A DNA stretch of 44,510 bases from an uncultured Eubacteriales bacterium (GTDB lineage: Bacteria > Bacillota > Clostridia > Oscillospirales > Oscillospiraceae), in contig UQGJ01000016.1 in the NCBI GenBank assembly GCA_900540545.1, forward strand, positions 1 to 44,510, in the 5' to 3' direction. The position numbers were made by a program, and so were the translations under genes. The notes under the pieces were generated by a model, which saw nothing but the letters and a program-made list of their open reading frames with translations, was not told where the DNA came from and made no database searches. This document shows positions 22,908 to 31,206 of the stretch, piece by piece; the stretch's first letter is position 1, and every line of letters begins with the position of its first letter.

Positions 22908-25238
22908 ATGCCCATCACCGACAACGCACGCGCAGTTCTGGAGCGCCGCTACCTGATCCGGGACGAACACGGTCAGCCCATGGAGACGGTGGACGAGCTG
23001 TTCCACCGGGTGGCCGACTCCATCGCCGCCGCCGACGCCAAGTTTGACCCCAAGGCCGACGTGAAGGCCACGGCGGAGTCCTTCTACCGGATGATGACCG
23101 AGCTGGACTTCCTGCCCAACTCCCCCACCCTCATGAACGCGGGGCGGCCCCTGGGCCAGCTCTCCGCCTGCTTTGTGCTGCCGGTGGCCGACTCCATGGA
23201 GGACATTTTCGACGCCATCAAGAACGCCGCCCTCATCCACAAGTCCGGCGGCGGCACCGGCTTTTCCTTCTCCCGCCTCCGGGCCAAGGGCTCCACGGTG
23301 AACTCCACCGGCGGCGTGGCCAGCGGCCCCATCTCCTTTATGAAGGTGTTCAACGCCGCCACCGAGGCGGTGAAGCAGGGCGGCACCCGCCGGGGGGCCA
23401 ACATGGGCATCCTCCGGGTGGACCACCCGGACATCCTGGAGTTCATCACCTGCAAGAACGACACCAAGGAGATCACCAACTTCAACATCTCCGTGGGCCT
23501 CACCGAGGCCTTCATGGACGCGGTGGAGTCCGGCGGGGAGTACGACCTGGTGGACCCCGCCTCCGGCGAGGTGGTGGGCCGGCTCAACGCCCGGGAGGTG
23601 TTCGACGCCGTGGTCCAGTCCGCCTGGCAGACCGGCGAGCCGGGCATCATCTTCCTGGACCGGCTGAACCGGGACAACCCCTGCCCGGACCAGGGGCAGA
23701 TCGAGTCCACCAACCCCTGCGGCGAGCAGCCGCTGCTGCCCTATGAGGCGTGCAACCTGGGGTCCATCAATCTGGTGAGCCATTTGAAGAAGGGCAAGGA
23801 CGGGGCTTACAGCCTGGACAAGGCCAAGCTGGAGCAGACCATCCGCACCGCGGTCCACTTCCTGGACAACGTCATCGAGGTCAACCAGTACCCCCTGCCC
23901 CAAATCGACGAGATGACCAAAAAGACCCGAAAAATCGGCCTGGGGGTCATGGGCTTCGCGGATATGCTCCTCTACATGGGCATCCCCTACTGCTCCGACG
24001 AGGGCGTGGCCATGGCCAAGGAGGTCATGGAGCTGGTCCAGACCATCGGACACGCCCAGAGCGAGGAGTTGGCCCAGGTCCGGGGGGCCTTCCCCCTCTT
24101 CGGCGAGAGCCTCTACAAGGACGGCAAGCCCCTGCGCAACGCCACCGTCACCACCATCGCCCCCACCGGCACTCTGTCCATCATCGCCGGGGTGTCCAGC
24201 GGCGTGGAGCCGGTGTTCGCCTACGCCTACATCCGCAACGTCATGGACAACACCCACCTCATCGAGACCAACCAGATCTTGAAGGACAAGCTGGTGGAGG
24301 CGGGCATTTACAGCGACGAGCTGATGAAGTCCATCGTGGAGCACGGCACCTTGGCCCACGTGGAGGGCATCCCCGAGGACATCAAGAAGGTGTTCGTCTG
24401 CGCCCACGACGTGTCCCCCATCTGGCATGTGAAGATGCAGGCCGCCTTCCAGGACTTCACCGACAACGCAGTGAGCAAGACGGTGAACTTCCCCAACTCC
24501 GCCACCAAGGAGGAGGTCAGCGAGGTCTACCGGCTGGCCTACGAGCTGGGGTGCAAGGGCACCACCATCTACCGGGACGGCAGCCGGGACGAGCAGGTGC
24601 TGAACATCGGCAAGGTCAACGACGGCAAGGAGGCGGCCCAGAGCGAGCTGCCCGACCATGTGGAAAAGCTGCTCCAGTCCGACTGCGACTCCACCGCCTG
24701 CCTGCTGCGCAACGGCTCCATTCTGCCCCGGCCCCGGCCCGACGTGACCATGGGCTACACCGAGAAGGTGAAGATCGGCTGCGGCAATCTGTACATCACC
24801 GTGAACTACGACGAGCACGGCATCTGCGAGGTGTTCACCAACACCGGCCGGGCGGGGGGCTGCCCCAGCCAGTCCGAGGCCACGGCCCGGCTCATGTCCG
24901 TGGCCCTGCGGGCCGGGGTGAACTCCGACGAGCTTATCCAGCAGCTCCGGGGCATCCGCTGCCCCTCCTGCCTGCGGCAGAAGGGGGTCCCCGTCACCTC
25001 CTGCCCCGACGCCATCGCCAAGGCCATCGAGAAGGTGATGAAGGCCAGCCAGAAAAACGACATCCCCCCCTGCCCGCCCCCCATGGGGGAGACGGCCAAG
25101 CCCGTGAGTATTCCCCGGCCCGGCATGACCCCCGCCGAGGCCAAGCTGGCCCGGTACTGCCCCGAGTGCGGGGCGCTGCTGGAGCACGAGGGCGGGTGCG
25201 TCACGTGCAGGGACTGCGGGTATTCCAAGTGCGGATGA
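22908..25238 (+). CDS. nrdJ: Adenosylcobalamin-dependent (class II) ribonucleotide reductase
   Basis: A 776-aa enzyme that reduces ribonucleotides to deoxyribonucleotides using B12 to make its thiyl radical, without needing oxygen. The NTP-site stretches LDFLPNSPTLMNAG and SGGGTGFSFSRLR, and the active-site motif NPCGEQ (about 267-272), are present. GYTEKVKIGCGNLYITV and GGCPSQSEATARLMS mark the TSCPD domain (about 600-705). The last 30 residues form a zinc ribbon (CPECG...CVTCRDCGYSKCG), the usual C-terminus of this form. There is no ATP-cone at the N-terminus. It is monocistronic with NrdR-like boxes and a strong terminator. Confidence 0.95.
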   Translation: MPITDNARAVLERRYLIRDEHGQPMETVDELFHRVADSIAAADAKFDPKADVKATAESFYRMMTELDFLPNSPTLMNAGRPLGQLSACFVLPVADSMEDIFDAIKNAALIHKSGGGTGFSFSRLRAKGSTVNSTGGVASGPISFMKVFNAATEAVKQGGTRRGANMGILRVDHPDILEFITCKNDTKEITNFNISVGLTEAFMDAVESGGEYDLVDPASGEVVGRLNAREVFDAVVQSAWQTGEPGIIFLDRLNRDNPCPDQGQIESTNPCGEQPLLPYEACNLGSINLVSHLKKGKDGAYSLDKAKLEQTIRTAVHFLDNVIEVNQYPLPQIDEMTKKTRKIGLGVMGFADMLLYMGIPYCSDEGVAMAKEVMELVQTIGHAQSEELAQVRGAFPLFGESLYKDGKPLRNATVTTIAPTGTLSIIAGVSSGVEPVFAYAYIRNVMDNTHLIETNQILKDKLVEAGIYSDELMKSIVEHGTLAHVEGIPEDIKKVFVCAHDVSPIWHVKMQAAFQDFTDNAVSKTVNFPNSATKEEVSEVYRLAYELGCKGTTIYRDGSRDEQVLNIGKVNDGKEAAQSELPDHVEKLLQSDCDSTACLLRNGSILPRPRPDVTMGYTEKVKIGCGNLYITVNYDEHGICEVFTNTGRAGGCPSQSEATARLMSVALRAGVNSDELIQQLRGIRCPSCLRQKGVPVTSCPDAIAKAIEKVMKASQKNDIPPCPPPMGETAKPVSIPRPGMTPAEAKLARYCPECGALLEHEGGCVTCRDCGYSKCG

Positions 25239-25250
25239 TTGGATAGAGAG

Positions 25251-25289
25251 AGGCCCGGATACCTGGGAGGGTATCCGGGCCTTGTTTTT
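25251..25289 (+). terminator. Terminator of nrdJ
   Basis: AGGCCCGGATACC (25251-25263) and GGTATCCGGGCCT (25270-25282), then TGTTTTTT. Confidence 0.9.
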
Positions 25290-25310
25290 TACGGGGGACG
25301 AGGGGGCCCC

Positions 25311-25497
25311 TCCGGGGGCGGAGACCCTCCGGGGGCACCCCTTTCCGCGTGGAAAGGGGTGGGAAAGACGCCAGGGCCGCGGCCCTGGACCCTCGTCAGA
25401 ACAAACTGCGTTCCGCTACGTCCGGCTTTGCCGGACATTCGCTTCACTCCGTTTGTTCTTCCTCTCCCCAGCGGGCCTGAACGGCGGCCCGCTGGGG
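25311..25497 (+). repeat. 3'-end composite repeat, copy 3, after nrdJ
   Basis: Plus strand: CCCTCCGGGGGC, hairpin ACCCCTTTCC / GGAAAGGGGT (25337-25346, 25351-25360), linker GGGAAAGACG, second hairpin CCAGGGCCGCGGCCCTGG (25371-25388). Beyond it is a different tail: AGAACAAAC / GTTTGTTCT (25398-25406, 25451-25459) enclosing GTCCGG-CTTTG-CCGGAC, then CCCCAGCGGGC / GCCCGCTGGGG (25466-25497). The last hairpin recurs inverted at the window end. Non-coding. Confidence 0.7.
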
Positions 25498-25548
25498 TAT
25501 GGACGGGGGTACGCCTGCCCCGGCAGGGCGGGAGCGCATCGGGAGAAC

Positions 25549-25634
25549 GGCCCGTCGAGGACGCCGGGCCCTACGGGGCGGGGGACGGGGGATGCGGATT
25601 GCCGTGCCAGTTTGCGAACTGGCTCGCAATGACA
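25549..25634. repeat. CCCTACGGG unit and ATTGC...GCAATGACA unit, copy 2
   Basis: 25549-25577 is a GGCCCGTC...GCCGGGCC hairpin ending CCTACGGGG. 25591-25634 is GCGGATTGCC...CCAGTTTGCGAACTGG...GCAATGACA. Both lie between the convergent nrdJ and zincin genes. Confidence 0.6.
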
Positions 25635-25650
25635 GGGGGCGCACAGAGGC

Positions 25651-25938
25651 GCAGAAACTGGTGGCGGCTTGGTTGCACCGAGGGAAACGCAACTACTTGC
25701 GGTTTTGCCGGGTGATATGCCGAGGGGCGGTAGCCGGAGTCGTTCAAGCGCCAGACCGATACGGGCTGCAACGGCTTTCTTGTTTTGCCTGCCCTTCGTG
25801 AACCGTACCGCCGCCAGGACGCTCTCTGGGGTCCAGGGGGCGGCGGGTAGGGGCTTGTCAAAGCCCCGTGCCGCCCCTGGTTTTCTTTCGGTTCCTTTCT
25901 CAAACGAGAAAGGAACGCCCCCGGCAGGGGCCCCGCCC
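25651..25938 (-). repeat. 3'-end composite repeat, copy 4 (long form), after the zincin gene
   Basis: Minus strand from the stop: CCTGCCGGGGGC, hairpin arms GTTCCTTTCTC / GAGAAAGGAAC (plus 25891-25901, 25906-25916), linker CGAAAGAAAACCAGGGG, second hairpin (25833-25880) with inner GGGGCTTTGACAAGCCCC, then the conserved core (25651-25823) with GGCGGCGGTACGGTT and GTTGCAGCCCGTATCGG. Non-coding. Confidence 0.75.
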
Positions 25939-26313
25939 CTACTGCTTCTCCCGGAACTGCTCCATAAATTCCTCGTCCTTGATTTCCAGACCACGCTCCC
26001 CGGCGAGGCCCTCGATGTGGTGGGTGAACTCGTGGGCCAGGGTCTCCCACAGCTCGTCCTCCCAGTCCTCCTGGCTCCAGTCCTCCTCCCCGGCCAGGGC
26101 GGCGAAGGAGCCGTAGTAAATATTGATATACCGGCCCATCTGGTCGGAGCAGAACTCGCCCATGATAAAGAGTTCGTCGTCGGGATAGTCCAGGTCCCGC
26201 TTGACCTCCGGCAGCAGGAGGATGCCGCCGTTCAATTCCGCGTAGAACTCCTTGGGGAATTCCTCGGCCATTTCATCCAGCAGGGAACCCACTTGGTCAA
26301 AGGACAGGACCAT
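25939..26313 (-). CDS. Small zincin-like metallopeptidase family protein
   Basis: A 124-aa cytoplasmic protein with the HExxH site H94-E95-F-T-H98 followed by HIEGL, in the short single-domain format of the DUF1025/Zincin_1 family, for which no physiological substrate is established that I know of. The rest is acidic (EEDWSQEDWEDELW). AAGGAGGT precedes the ATG. It begins 17 bp after the stop of the XRE membrane regulator on the same strand, so the two form an operon. A composite repeat begins within a few bases of its stop codon. Confidence 0.82.
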   Translation of the reverse strand: MVLSFDQVGSLLDEMAEEFPKEFYAELNGGILLLPEVKRDLDYPDDELFIMGEFCSDQMGRYINIYYGSFAALAGEEDWSQEDWEDELWETLAHEFTHHIEGLAGERGLEIKDEEFMEQFREKQ

Positions 26314-26330
26314 GGCGTACCTCCTTGTTG

Positions 26331-27098
26331 TCAGGGGCGAATCTTTGTCGCCTCATGGGCGTACTTGTGCAAGTTGTACTTTTCCTCCAGCATGCCCAGC
26401 AGGACGATGGCGGCGATGGAGCCGGACAGGACCAGCAGGAGCAGGGCCACGGCCCACAACTCCAGGGACTCCCGGCCGTCGACGAGGGTCATTAGGGCCA
26501 CAAAGACCCCCACGTCCAGCATCAGGGACCCGATGGACACGGCCATGCCCAGCCGGTAGACCCGGCGGAACTGGGCCTTGTCCTCGGGGGCGTAGAGGTC
26601 GGGCACCACGGGGAACTGGCGCTGGAAGTCCTCGTGGGACAGTCCGCCCCAGACGAACAGGCCCACGGCGGCCCCCACGAACAGCAGCAGGGGCAGGACC
26701 AGGAACCCGCCGTCCACCCCCATGCCGGTAAAGCTGAGCATGACCCCCACGCCGGTCAGGATGAGTCCCACGCCCAGGGCCACCAGGACGGCGTAGCGGT
26801 TCATATGGCGGTCATAGCGCTCAAACAGGGCCTGGTCCCGGTCAAACTCCGGGGGCGGTCCCGGCGGGTCCGGGTCTGGGGCCGGGTTTGGGTCCGGCTC
26901 AAGCTCCTCCCGCATGAGTTGGTCCAGAGTGCAGTCCAGCAGGTCGGCCAGCAGGGGGAGGGTGGCCGCCTCGGGCAGGGTCTGGCCGCTCTCCCACTTG
27001 GACACGGCCTGACGGCTCACGTTCAGGGCCTCGGCCAGGCCCTCCTGGGTATAGCCCGCCCGGCGGCGGAGCAGGGACAGGTTGTTGGAAAAGTTCAT
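26331..27098 (-). CDS. XRE-family regulator with a membrane domain
   Basis: A 255-aa protein. Residues 5-60 are a Cro/C1-type helix-turn-helix (LRRRAGYTQEGLAEALNVSRQAVSKWESGQ). A Pro/Asp/Glu linker at 70-90 precedes about four membrane segments (AVLVALGVGLILTGVGVML, LVLPLLLFVGAAVGLFVW, MAVSIGSLMLDVGVFVAL, LWAVALLLLVLSGSIAAIVLL). Membrane-tethered XRE proteins of this layout are common in Clostridia, and their signals are mostly unknown. I chose the ATG at 27098, with GGAGGTG eight bases upstream, over the longer frame. It is cotranscribed with the zincin gene. Confidence 0.83.
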   Translation of the reverse strand: MNFSNNLSLLRRRAGYTQEGLAEALNVSRQAVSKWESGQTLPEAATLPLLADLLDCTLDQLMREELEPDPNPAPDPDPPGPPPEFDRDQALFERYDRHMNRYAVLVALGVGLILTGVGVMLSFTGMGVDGGFLVLPLLLFVGAAVGLFVWGGLSHEDFQRQFPVVPDLYAPEDKAQFRRVYRLGMAVSIGSLMLDVGVFVALMTLVDGRESLELWAVALLLLVLSGSIAAIVLLGMLEEKYNLHKYAHEATKIRP

Positions 27099-27195
27099 CT
27101 TCACAGCACCTCCATCGTTCTGCTCCCTATCCTGCCAGAGCGGGGAGAGTTTGACCACCAACCGGGGGGTTCCTTGGGCGTTTTTCGCCGCAACC

Positions 27196-29367
27196 TCAGG
27201 TTGCGGCCCCCTTGGGCTTCTTCATGGTGAGGGAGATGCGCTTCTTTTTTTCGTCCACCTCCAGGACCCAGACGGTGACCACGTCGCCCACGGCCACCAC
27301 CTCGGAGGGGTGGCGGATGAACTTGTTGCAGACTTGGGAGATATGGACCAGGCCGTCCTGGTGGACGCCCACGTCCACGAACACGCCGAAGTCGATGACG
27401 TTGCGGACCGTGCCGGTGAGCTCCATACCGGGCTTCAGGTCCTTCATCTCCATCACGTCGGTGCGGAGGATGGGCTTGGGCAGCTCGTCCCGGGGGTCCC
27501 GGCCGGGCTTCATCAGCTCGGCGGTCAGGTCCCGCAGGGTGGGCAGGCCCACGCCGCACTCGGCCGCCGCCTTTTCCTCGCCGTAGAGCTTCACCTTATC
27601 TTTGAGCAGGGCGATGTCCCCGGCCTTCACGTCCTTGACGGTGTAGCCCGCCAGGGCCAGCAGCTTTTCCGCCGCCTCGTAGCTCTCGGGGTGGACGGCG
27701 GTGTTGTCCAGCACGTTCTTGCTCTCCGGCACCCGGAGGAAGCCCGCCGCCTGCTCAAAGGCCTTGGGGCCCAGCTTGGGGACCTTCAGGACCTGCTTGC
27801 GGGTGGTGAAGATGCCGTTCTCCTCCCGGTACTTGACGATGTTTTTGGCGGTGGTGGCGTTGAGGCCGGAGACCCGGGTGAGCAGGGGGGCGGAGGCGGT
27901 GTTCAGGTCCACGCCCACGGAGTTGACGCAGTCCTCCACCACGCCGCCCAGGGTCTCGTCCAGCCGGGCCTGGGGCATGTCGTGCTGGTACTGGCCCACG
28001 CCGATGGATTTCGGGTCGATCTTCACCAGCTCGGCCAGGGGGTCCTGGAGGCGGCGGGCGATGGAGACGGCGCTGCGGAGGTTCACGTCGTACTCGGGGA
28101 ACTCCTCGGCGGCCAGCTTGGAGGCGGAGTAGACGCTGGCCCCGGCCTCGTTGACGATCATATAGCTCACGCCGCCGCCCACGGCCCGGATCAGCTCCAC
28201 GGTCATCTGCTCGGTCTCCCGGCTGGCGGTGCCGTTGCCGATGGCGATGTGCTCCACGCCGTGCTTTTTGATGAGGCGGGAGAGGAGGTCGATGGCCTCC
28301 TGCTTTTTGCGGTCGTTGAAGGTGGGATAGACCACGGCGGTGTCCAGCACCTTGCCGGTGCCGTCCACCACGGCCACCTTGCAGCCGTTGCGGTAGCCGG
28401 GGTCCAGGCCCATGGTGACCTTGCCCTTGACGGGGGGCTGCATGAGCAGGGGCTTCAGGTTCAGGCCGAACATCTTGATGGCGCCCTCGCTGGCGTTCTC
28501 GGTGAGCATGTTCCGAATCTCCCGCTCCACGCTGGGCTGAATGAGCCGGTCGTAGGCGTCCTCGGCGGCGGCCTGGACGTACTTGGCGGCGGGGGAGCCC
28601 ATAATGAGGACCCGGTTGAAGATGAGGCCCAGGGCCCACTCCCGGTCGATGGTGACGGAGACCTTCAAAATCTCCTCCCGCTCCCCCCGGTTGATGGCCA
28701 GGACCTGGTGGCCCTGGGCCTTGCCCACGGGGGTCTTGAAGTCGTAGTACAGGCGGTAGACCGAGTCCTCCGGCTCCTTGGCCGCGGCGGCGGAGACCAG
28801 TATGCCCCTCCTCCAAATCAGCTCCCGCAGCTCCTTGCGGATGGCGGCGTCGTCGGAGATGTCCTCGGCCATGATGTCATTGGCCCCCTGGAGGGCGTCC
28901 TGGGCGGTCTCCACGCCCTTCTCCGGGTCGATGTATTTTTCCGCCGCCGCCAACGGGTCGGGGCAGTCCTTGGCCTGGGCGAAGAGGAGGGCGGCCAGGG
29001 GTTCCAGGCCCTTTTCCCGGGCGATGGTGGCACGGGTGCGGCGCTTCTGCTTGTAGGGGCGGTAGAGGTCCTCCACCTCCGCCAGGGTGGCGGCGGCCCG
29101 GATGGCTCCGGCCAGTTCGTCGGTCAGCTTGCCCTGGCCGTCGATGGAGGCGATGACCTCCTCCCGGCGCTTGTCCAGGTTTCGCAGGTAGTTCAGGCGG
29201 TCGGCCAGGGTGCGCAGGGTGGTGTCGTCCATGGTCCCGTGCATCTCCTTGCGGTACCGGGCGATGAAGGGGATGGTGTTCCCCTCGTCGATGAGGTTGA
29301 CCACGTTTTCCACGTGGGTGGGATTTTTTCCTAGCTCCCTGGCTAAAATCTGTACGATGGCGTCCAT
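27196..29367 (-). CDS. tex: Tex family transcription accessory / RNA-binding protein
   Basis: A 723-aa protein of the usual Tex length. It has the N-terminal helical Tex region (NLIDEGNTIPFIARYRKE), the YqgF/RNase-H-like domain (TMGLDPGYRNGCKVAVVDGTGKVLDTAVVYP at about 325-355), helix-hairpin-helix repeats (about 490-560), and a C-terminal S1 RNA-binding domain (GMELTGTVRNVIDFGVFVDVGVHQDGLVHISQ, about 640-710). Tex binds nucleic acid and affects transcription and toxin expression in several bacteria. AAAGGAG precedes the ATG. The stop codon sits in the loop of a perfect 9-bp hairpin (27187-27207). The gene is divergent from DUF1846 and monocistronic. Confidence 0.93.
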   Translation of the reverse strand: MDAIVQILARELGKNPTHVENVVNLIDEGNTIPFIARYRKEMHGTMDDTTLRTLADRLNYLRNLDKRREEVIASIDGQGKLTDELAGAIRAAATLAEVEDLYRPYKQKRRTRATIAREKGLEPLAALLFAQAKDCPDPLAAAEKYIDPEKGVETAQDALQGANDIMAEDISDDAAIRKELRELIWRRGILVSAAAAKEPEDSVYRLYYDFKTPVGKAQGHQVLAINRGEREEILKVSVTIDREWALGLIFNRVLIMGSPAAKYVQAAAEDAYDRLIQPSVEREIRNMLTENASEGAIKMFGLNLKPLLMQPPVKGKVTMGLDPGYRNGCKVAVVDGTGKVLDTAVVYPTFNDRKKQEAIDLLSRLIKKHGVEHIAIGNGTASRETEQMTVELIRAVGGGVSYMIVNEAGASVYSASKLAAEEFPEYDVNLRSAVSIARRLQDPLAELVKIDPKSIGVGQYQHDMPQARLDETLGGVVEDCVNSVGVDLNTASAPLLTRVSGLNATTAKNIVKYREENGIFTTRKQVLKVPKLGPKAFEQAAGFLRVPESKNVLDNTAVHPESYEAAEKLLALAGYTVKDVKAGDIALLKDKVKLYGEEKAAAECGVGLPTLRDLTAELMKPGRDPRDELPKPILRTDVMEMKDLKPGMELTGTVRNVIDFGVFVDVGVHQDGLVHISQVCNKFIRHPSEVVAVGDVVTVWVLEVDEKKKRISLTMKKPKGAAT

Positions 29368-29453
29368 GGTTTGGCTCCTTTATCTTCAATATCTCACGCC
29401 ATATTGTATCATAACCGGCGGAAAATCTCCACGGGTTTTTGTGCGCCACCGCC

Positions 29454-29482
29454 TTGACGAACCCCGCCGGGGCATGTAAAAT
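29454..29482 (+). promoter_or_regulatory. Promoter of the DUF1846 gene
   Basis: TTGACG (29454-29459), 17 bp, TAAAAT (29477-29482). Confidence 0.75.
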
Positions 29483-29522
29483 AGTACAATTGTGAAAGAC
29501 GACAAGAAGGGGTGGTAAATCT

Positions 29523-31007
29523 ATGAAGCAGCGCGGCTTCGACAACCGAAAATATCTGGAGACTCAGTCCGAACACATTTCCCAGCGCATCGCCCAGTTC
29601 GGCGGCAAGCTCTATTTGGAGTTTGGCGGCAAGCTCTTCGACGACTACCACGCCTCCCGGGTCCTGCCCGGCTTCGCCCCCGACAGCAAGATCCGGATGC
29701 TCCGGGAGCTGCGGGACAGCGCCGAGATCGTCATCTCCATCTGCGCCAGCGACATCGAGAAGAACAAGGTCCGGGGCGATTTGGGCATCACCTACGACGT
29801 GGACGTGCTCCGGCTCATCGACGCCTTCCGGGGCCAGGACCTGTTCGTGGGCAGCGTGGTGGTGACCCAGTACGCCGGACAGCCAGCCGCCGACGCCTTC
29901 AAGAAGCGGCTGGAGGGCCTGGGGCTCAAGGTCTATCTCCACTATCCCATCCCCGGCTACCCCAACAACATCCCCCTCATCGTCTCCGACGAGGGCTACG
30001 GCAAGAACGACTATATCGAGACCACCCGCCCCCTGGTGGTCCTCACCGCCCCCGGGCCGGGCAGCGGCAAGATGGCCACCTGCCTGAGCCAGCTCTACCA
30101 CGACTACAAGCGGGGCATCCGCTCCGGCTACGCCAAGTTCGAGACCTTCCCCATCTGGAACCTGCCCCTTCAGCACCCGGTGAACCTGGCCTACGAGGCG
30201 GCCACCGCCGACCTCAGCGACGTGAACATGATCGACCCCTTCCACCTGCAAGCCTACGGCGAGACCACGGTGAACTACAACCGGGACGTGGAGGTCTTCC
30301 CCGTCCTCTCCGCCATCTTCGAGAAAATCACCGGCGCGTGCCCCTACAAGTCCCCCACGGACATGGGGGTGAACATGGTGGGCTACTGCATCACCGACGA
30401 CGAGGTGGTGCGGGAGGCGGCCCGGCAGGAGATCGTCCGGCGGTACTACGCCGCCCTGTGCGACCGGCGGCAGGGCCGCTGCGGGGACGAGCCCATCTAC
30501 AAGCTGGAGCTGCTCATGCAGCAGGTGAAGGCCGACGCGTCCATCCGCCCGGTCATTGCCGCGTCCACCGCCGTGGCCGAGGAGACGGGGAACCCCTCCG
30601 CGGCCATCGAGCTGCCCGACGGCGAGGTGGTCACCGGCAAGACCACCGACCTCATGGGGGCGGCCTCCTCCACCCTGCTCAACGCCCTCAAGCGTCTGGC
30701 GGGCATCAGCCACGAGCTGCATTTGATTTCCAGGGAGGCCATCGAGCCCATCCAGACGGTGAAGGTGAAGCACCTGGGCAGCAACAACCCCCGGCTCCAC
30801 TCCGACGAGACCCTCATCGCCCTGGCCATCAGCGCCACCACCAACCCCCTGGCCCGGCAGGCGCTGGAGAAGCTCTCGGAGCTGCGGGAGTGTGAGGCCC
30901 ACTCCACGGTCATCCTCTCTCAGGCGGACGCGGTGACCTACTCAAAGCTGGGGCTGAGGTTGACCTGTGAGCCGAGCTATGAGACGAATAAGCTGTATCA
31001 TCGGTGA
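29523..31007 (+). CDS. DUF1846 domain protein
   Basis: A 494-aa cytoplasmic protein that matches DUF1846 over its whole length: FGGKLFDDYHASRVLPGF near the start, PGPGSGKMATCLSQLYHDY (a P-loop-like glycine stretch at about 178-190), and LGSNNPRLHSDETLIAL late in the protein. The family is conserved in Firmicutes, and I know of no assigned reaction. The glycine-rich loop suggests a nucleotide or phosphate ligand (inference). It is monocistronic, with a good promoter and a terminator hairpin. Confidence 0.87.
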   Translation: MKQRGFDNRKYLETQSEHISQRIAQFGGKLYLEFGGKLFDDYHASRVLPGFAPDSKIRMLRELRDSAEIVISICASDIEKNKVRGDLGITYDVDVLRLIDAFRGQDLFVGSVVVTQYAGQPAADAFKKRLEGLGLKVYLHYPIPGYPNNIPLIVSDEGYGKNDYIETTRPLVVLTAPGPGSGKMATCLSQLYHDYKRGIRSGYAKFETFPIWNLPLQHPVNLAYEAATADLSDVNMIDPFHLQAYGETTVNYNRDVEVFPVLSAIFEKITGACPYKSPTDMGVNMVGYCITDDEVVREAARQEIVRRYYAALCDRRQGRCGDEPIYKLELLMQQVKADASIRPVIAASTAVAEETGNPSAAIELPDGEVVTGKTTDLMGAASSTLLNALKRLAGISHELHLISREAIEPIQTVKVKHLGSNNPRLHSDETLIALAISATTNPLARQALEKLSELRECEAHSTVILSQADAVTYSKLGLRLTCEPSYETNKLYHR

Positions 31008-31012
31008 AGAGA

Positions 31013-31046
31013 ACAGGCCCGGATACCATTTGGTATCCGGGCCTGT
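31013..31046 (+). terminator. Terminator hairpin of the DUF1846 gene
   Basis: ACAGGCCCGGATACCA (31013-31028) and TGGTATCCGGGCCTGT (31031-31046). There is no T-run after it, so efficiency is uncertain. Confidence 0.65.
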
Positions 31047-31070
31047 TGGCGCCTGTGGGCGGGACGGGGG

Positions 31071-31155
31071 ATGCGGATTGCCGCACCAGTCTGCGGACTG
31101 GTTCGCAATGACAGGGGACGGGGACGGGCGGCCGCAAGGGCCGCCCCTACGGCGG
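31071..31155. repeat. ATTGC...GCAATGACA unit copy 3 and CCCTACGG unit
   Basis: 31071-31113: GCGGATTGCCGC, CCAGTCTGCGGACTGG, TTCGCAATGACA. 31126-31155: GGGCGGCCGCAAGGGCCGCC followed by CCTACGG. Confidence 0.65.
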
Positions 31156-31206
31156 AAATCGAAGGCCCGTGCAGACTGGCAATGGGCGGAAGGGTGATTC
31201 AAAGAC

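Noticed and set aside
22746..25187. 813-codon minus-strand open frame opposite nrdJ
   Set aside because: The nrdJ protein is clearly recognisable on the plus strand, and the antisense frame is low-complexity His/Gly/Val without motifs.
25397..25930. Insertion sequence or small mobile gene
   Set aside because: The open frames here change between copies and carry frame-incompatible differences; there is no transposase motif or terminal repeat pair.
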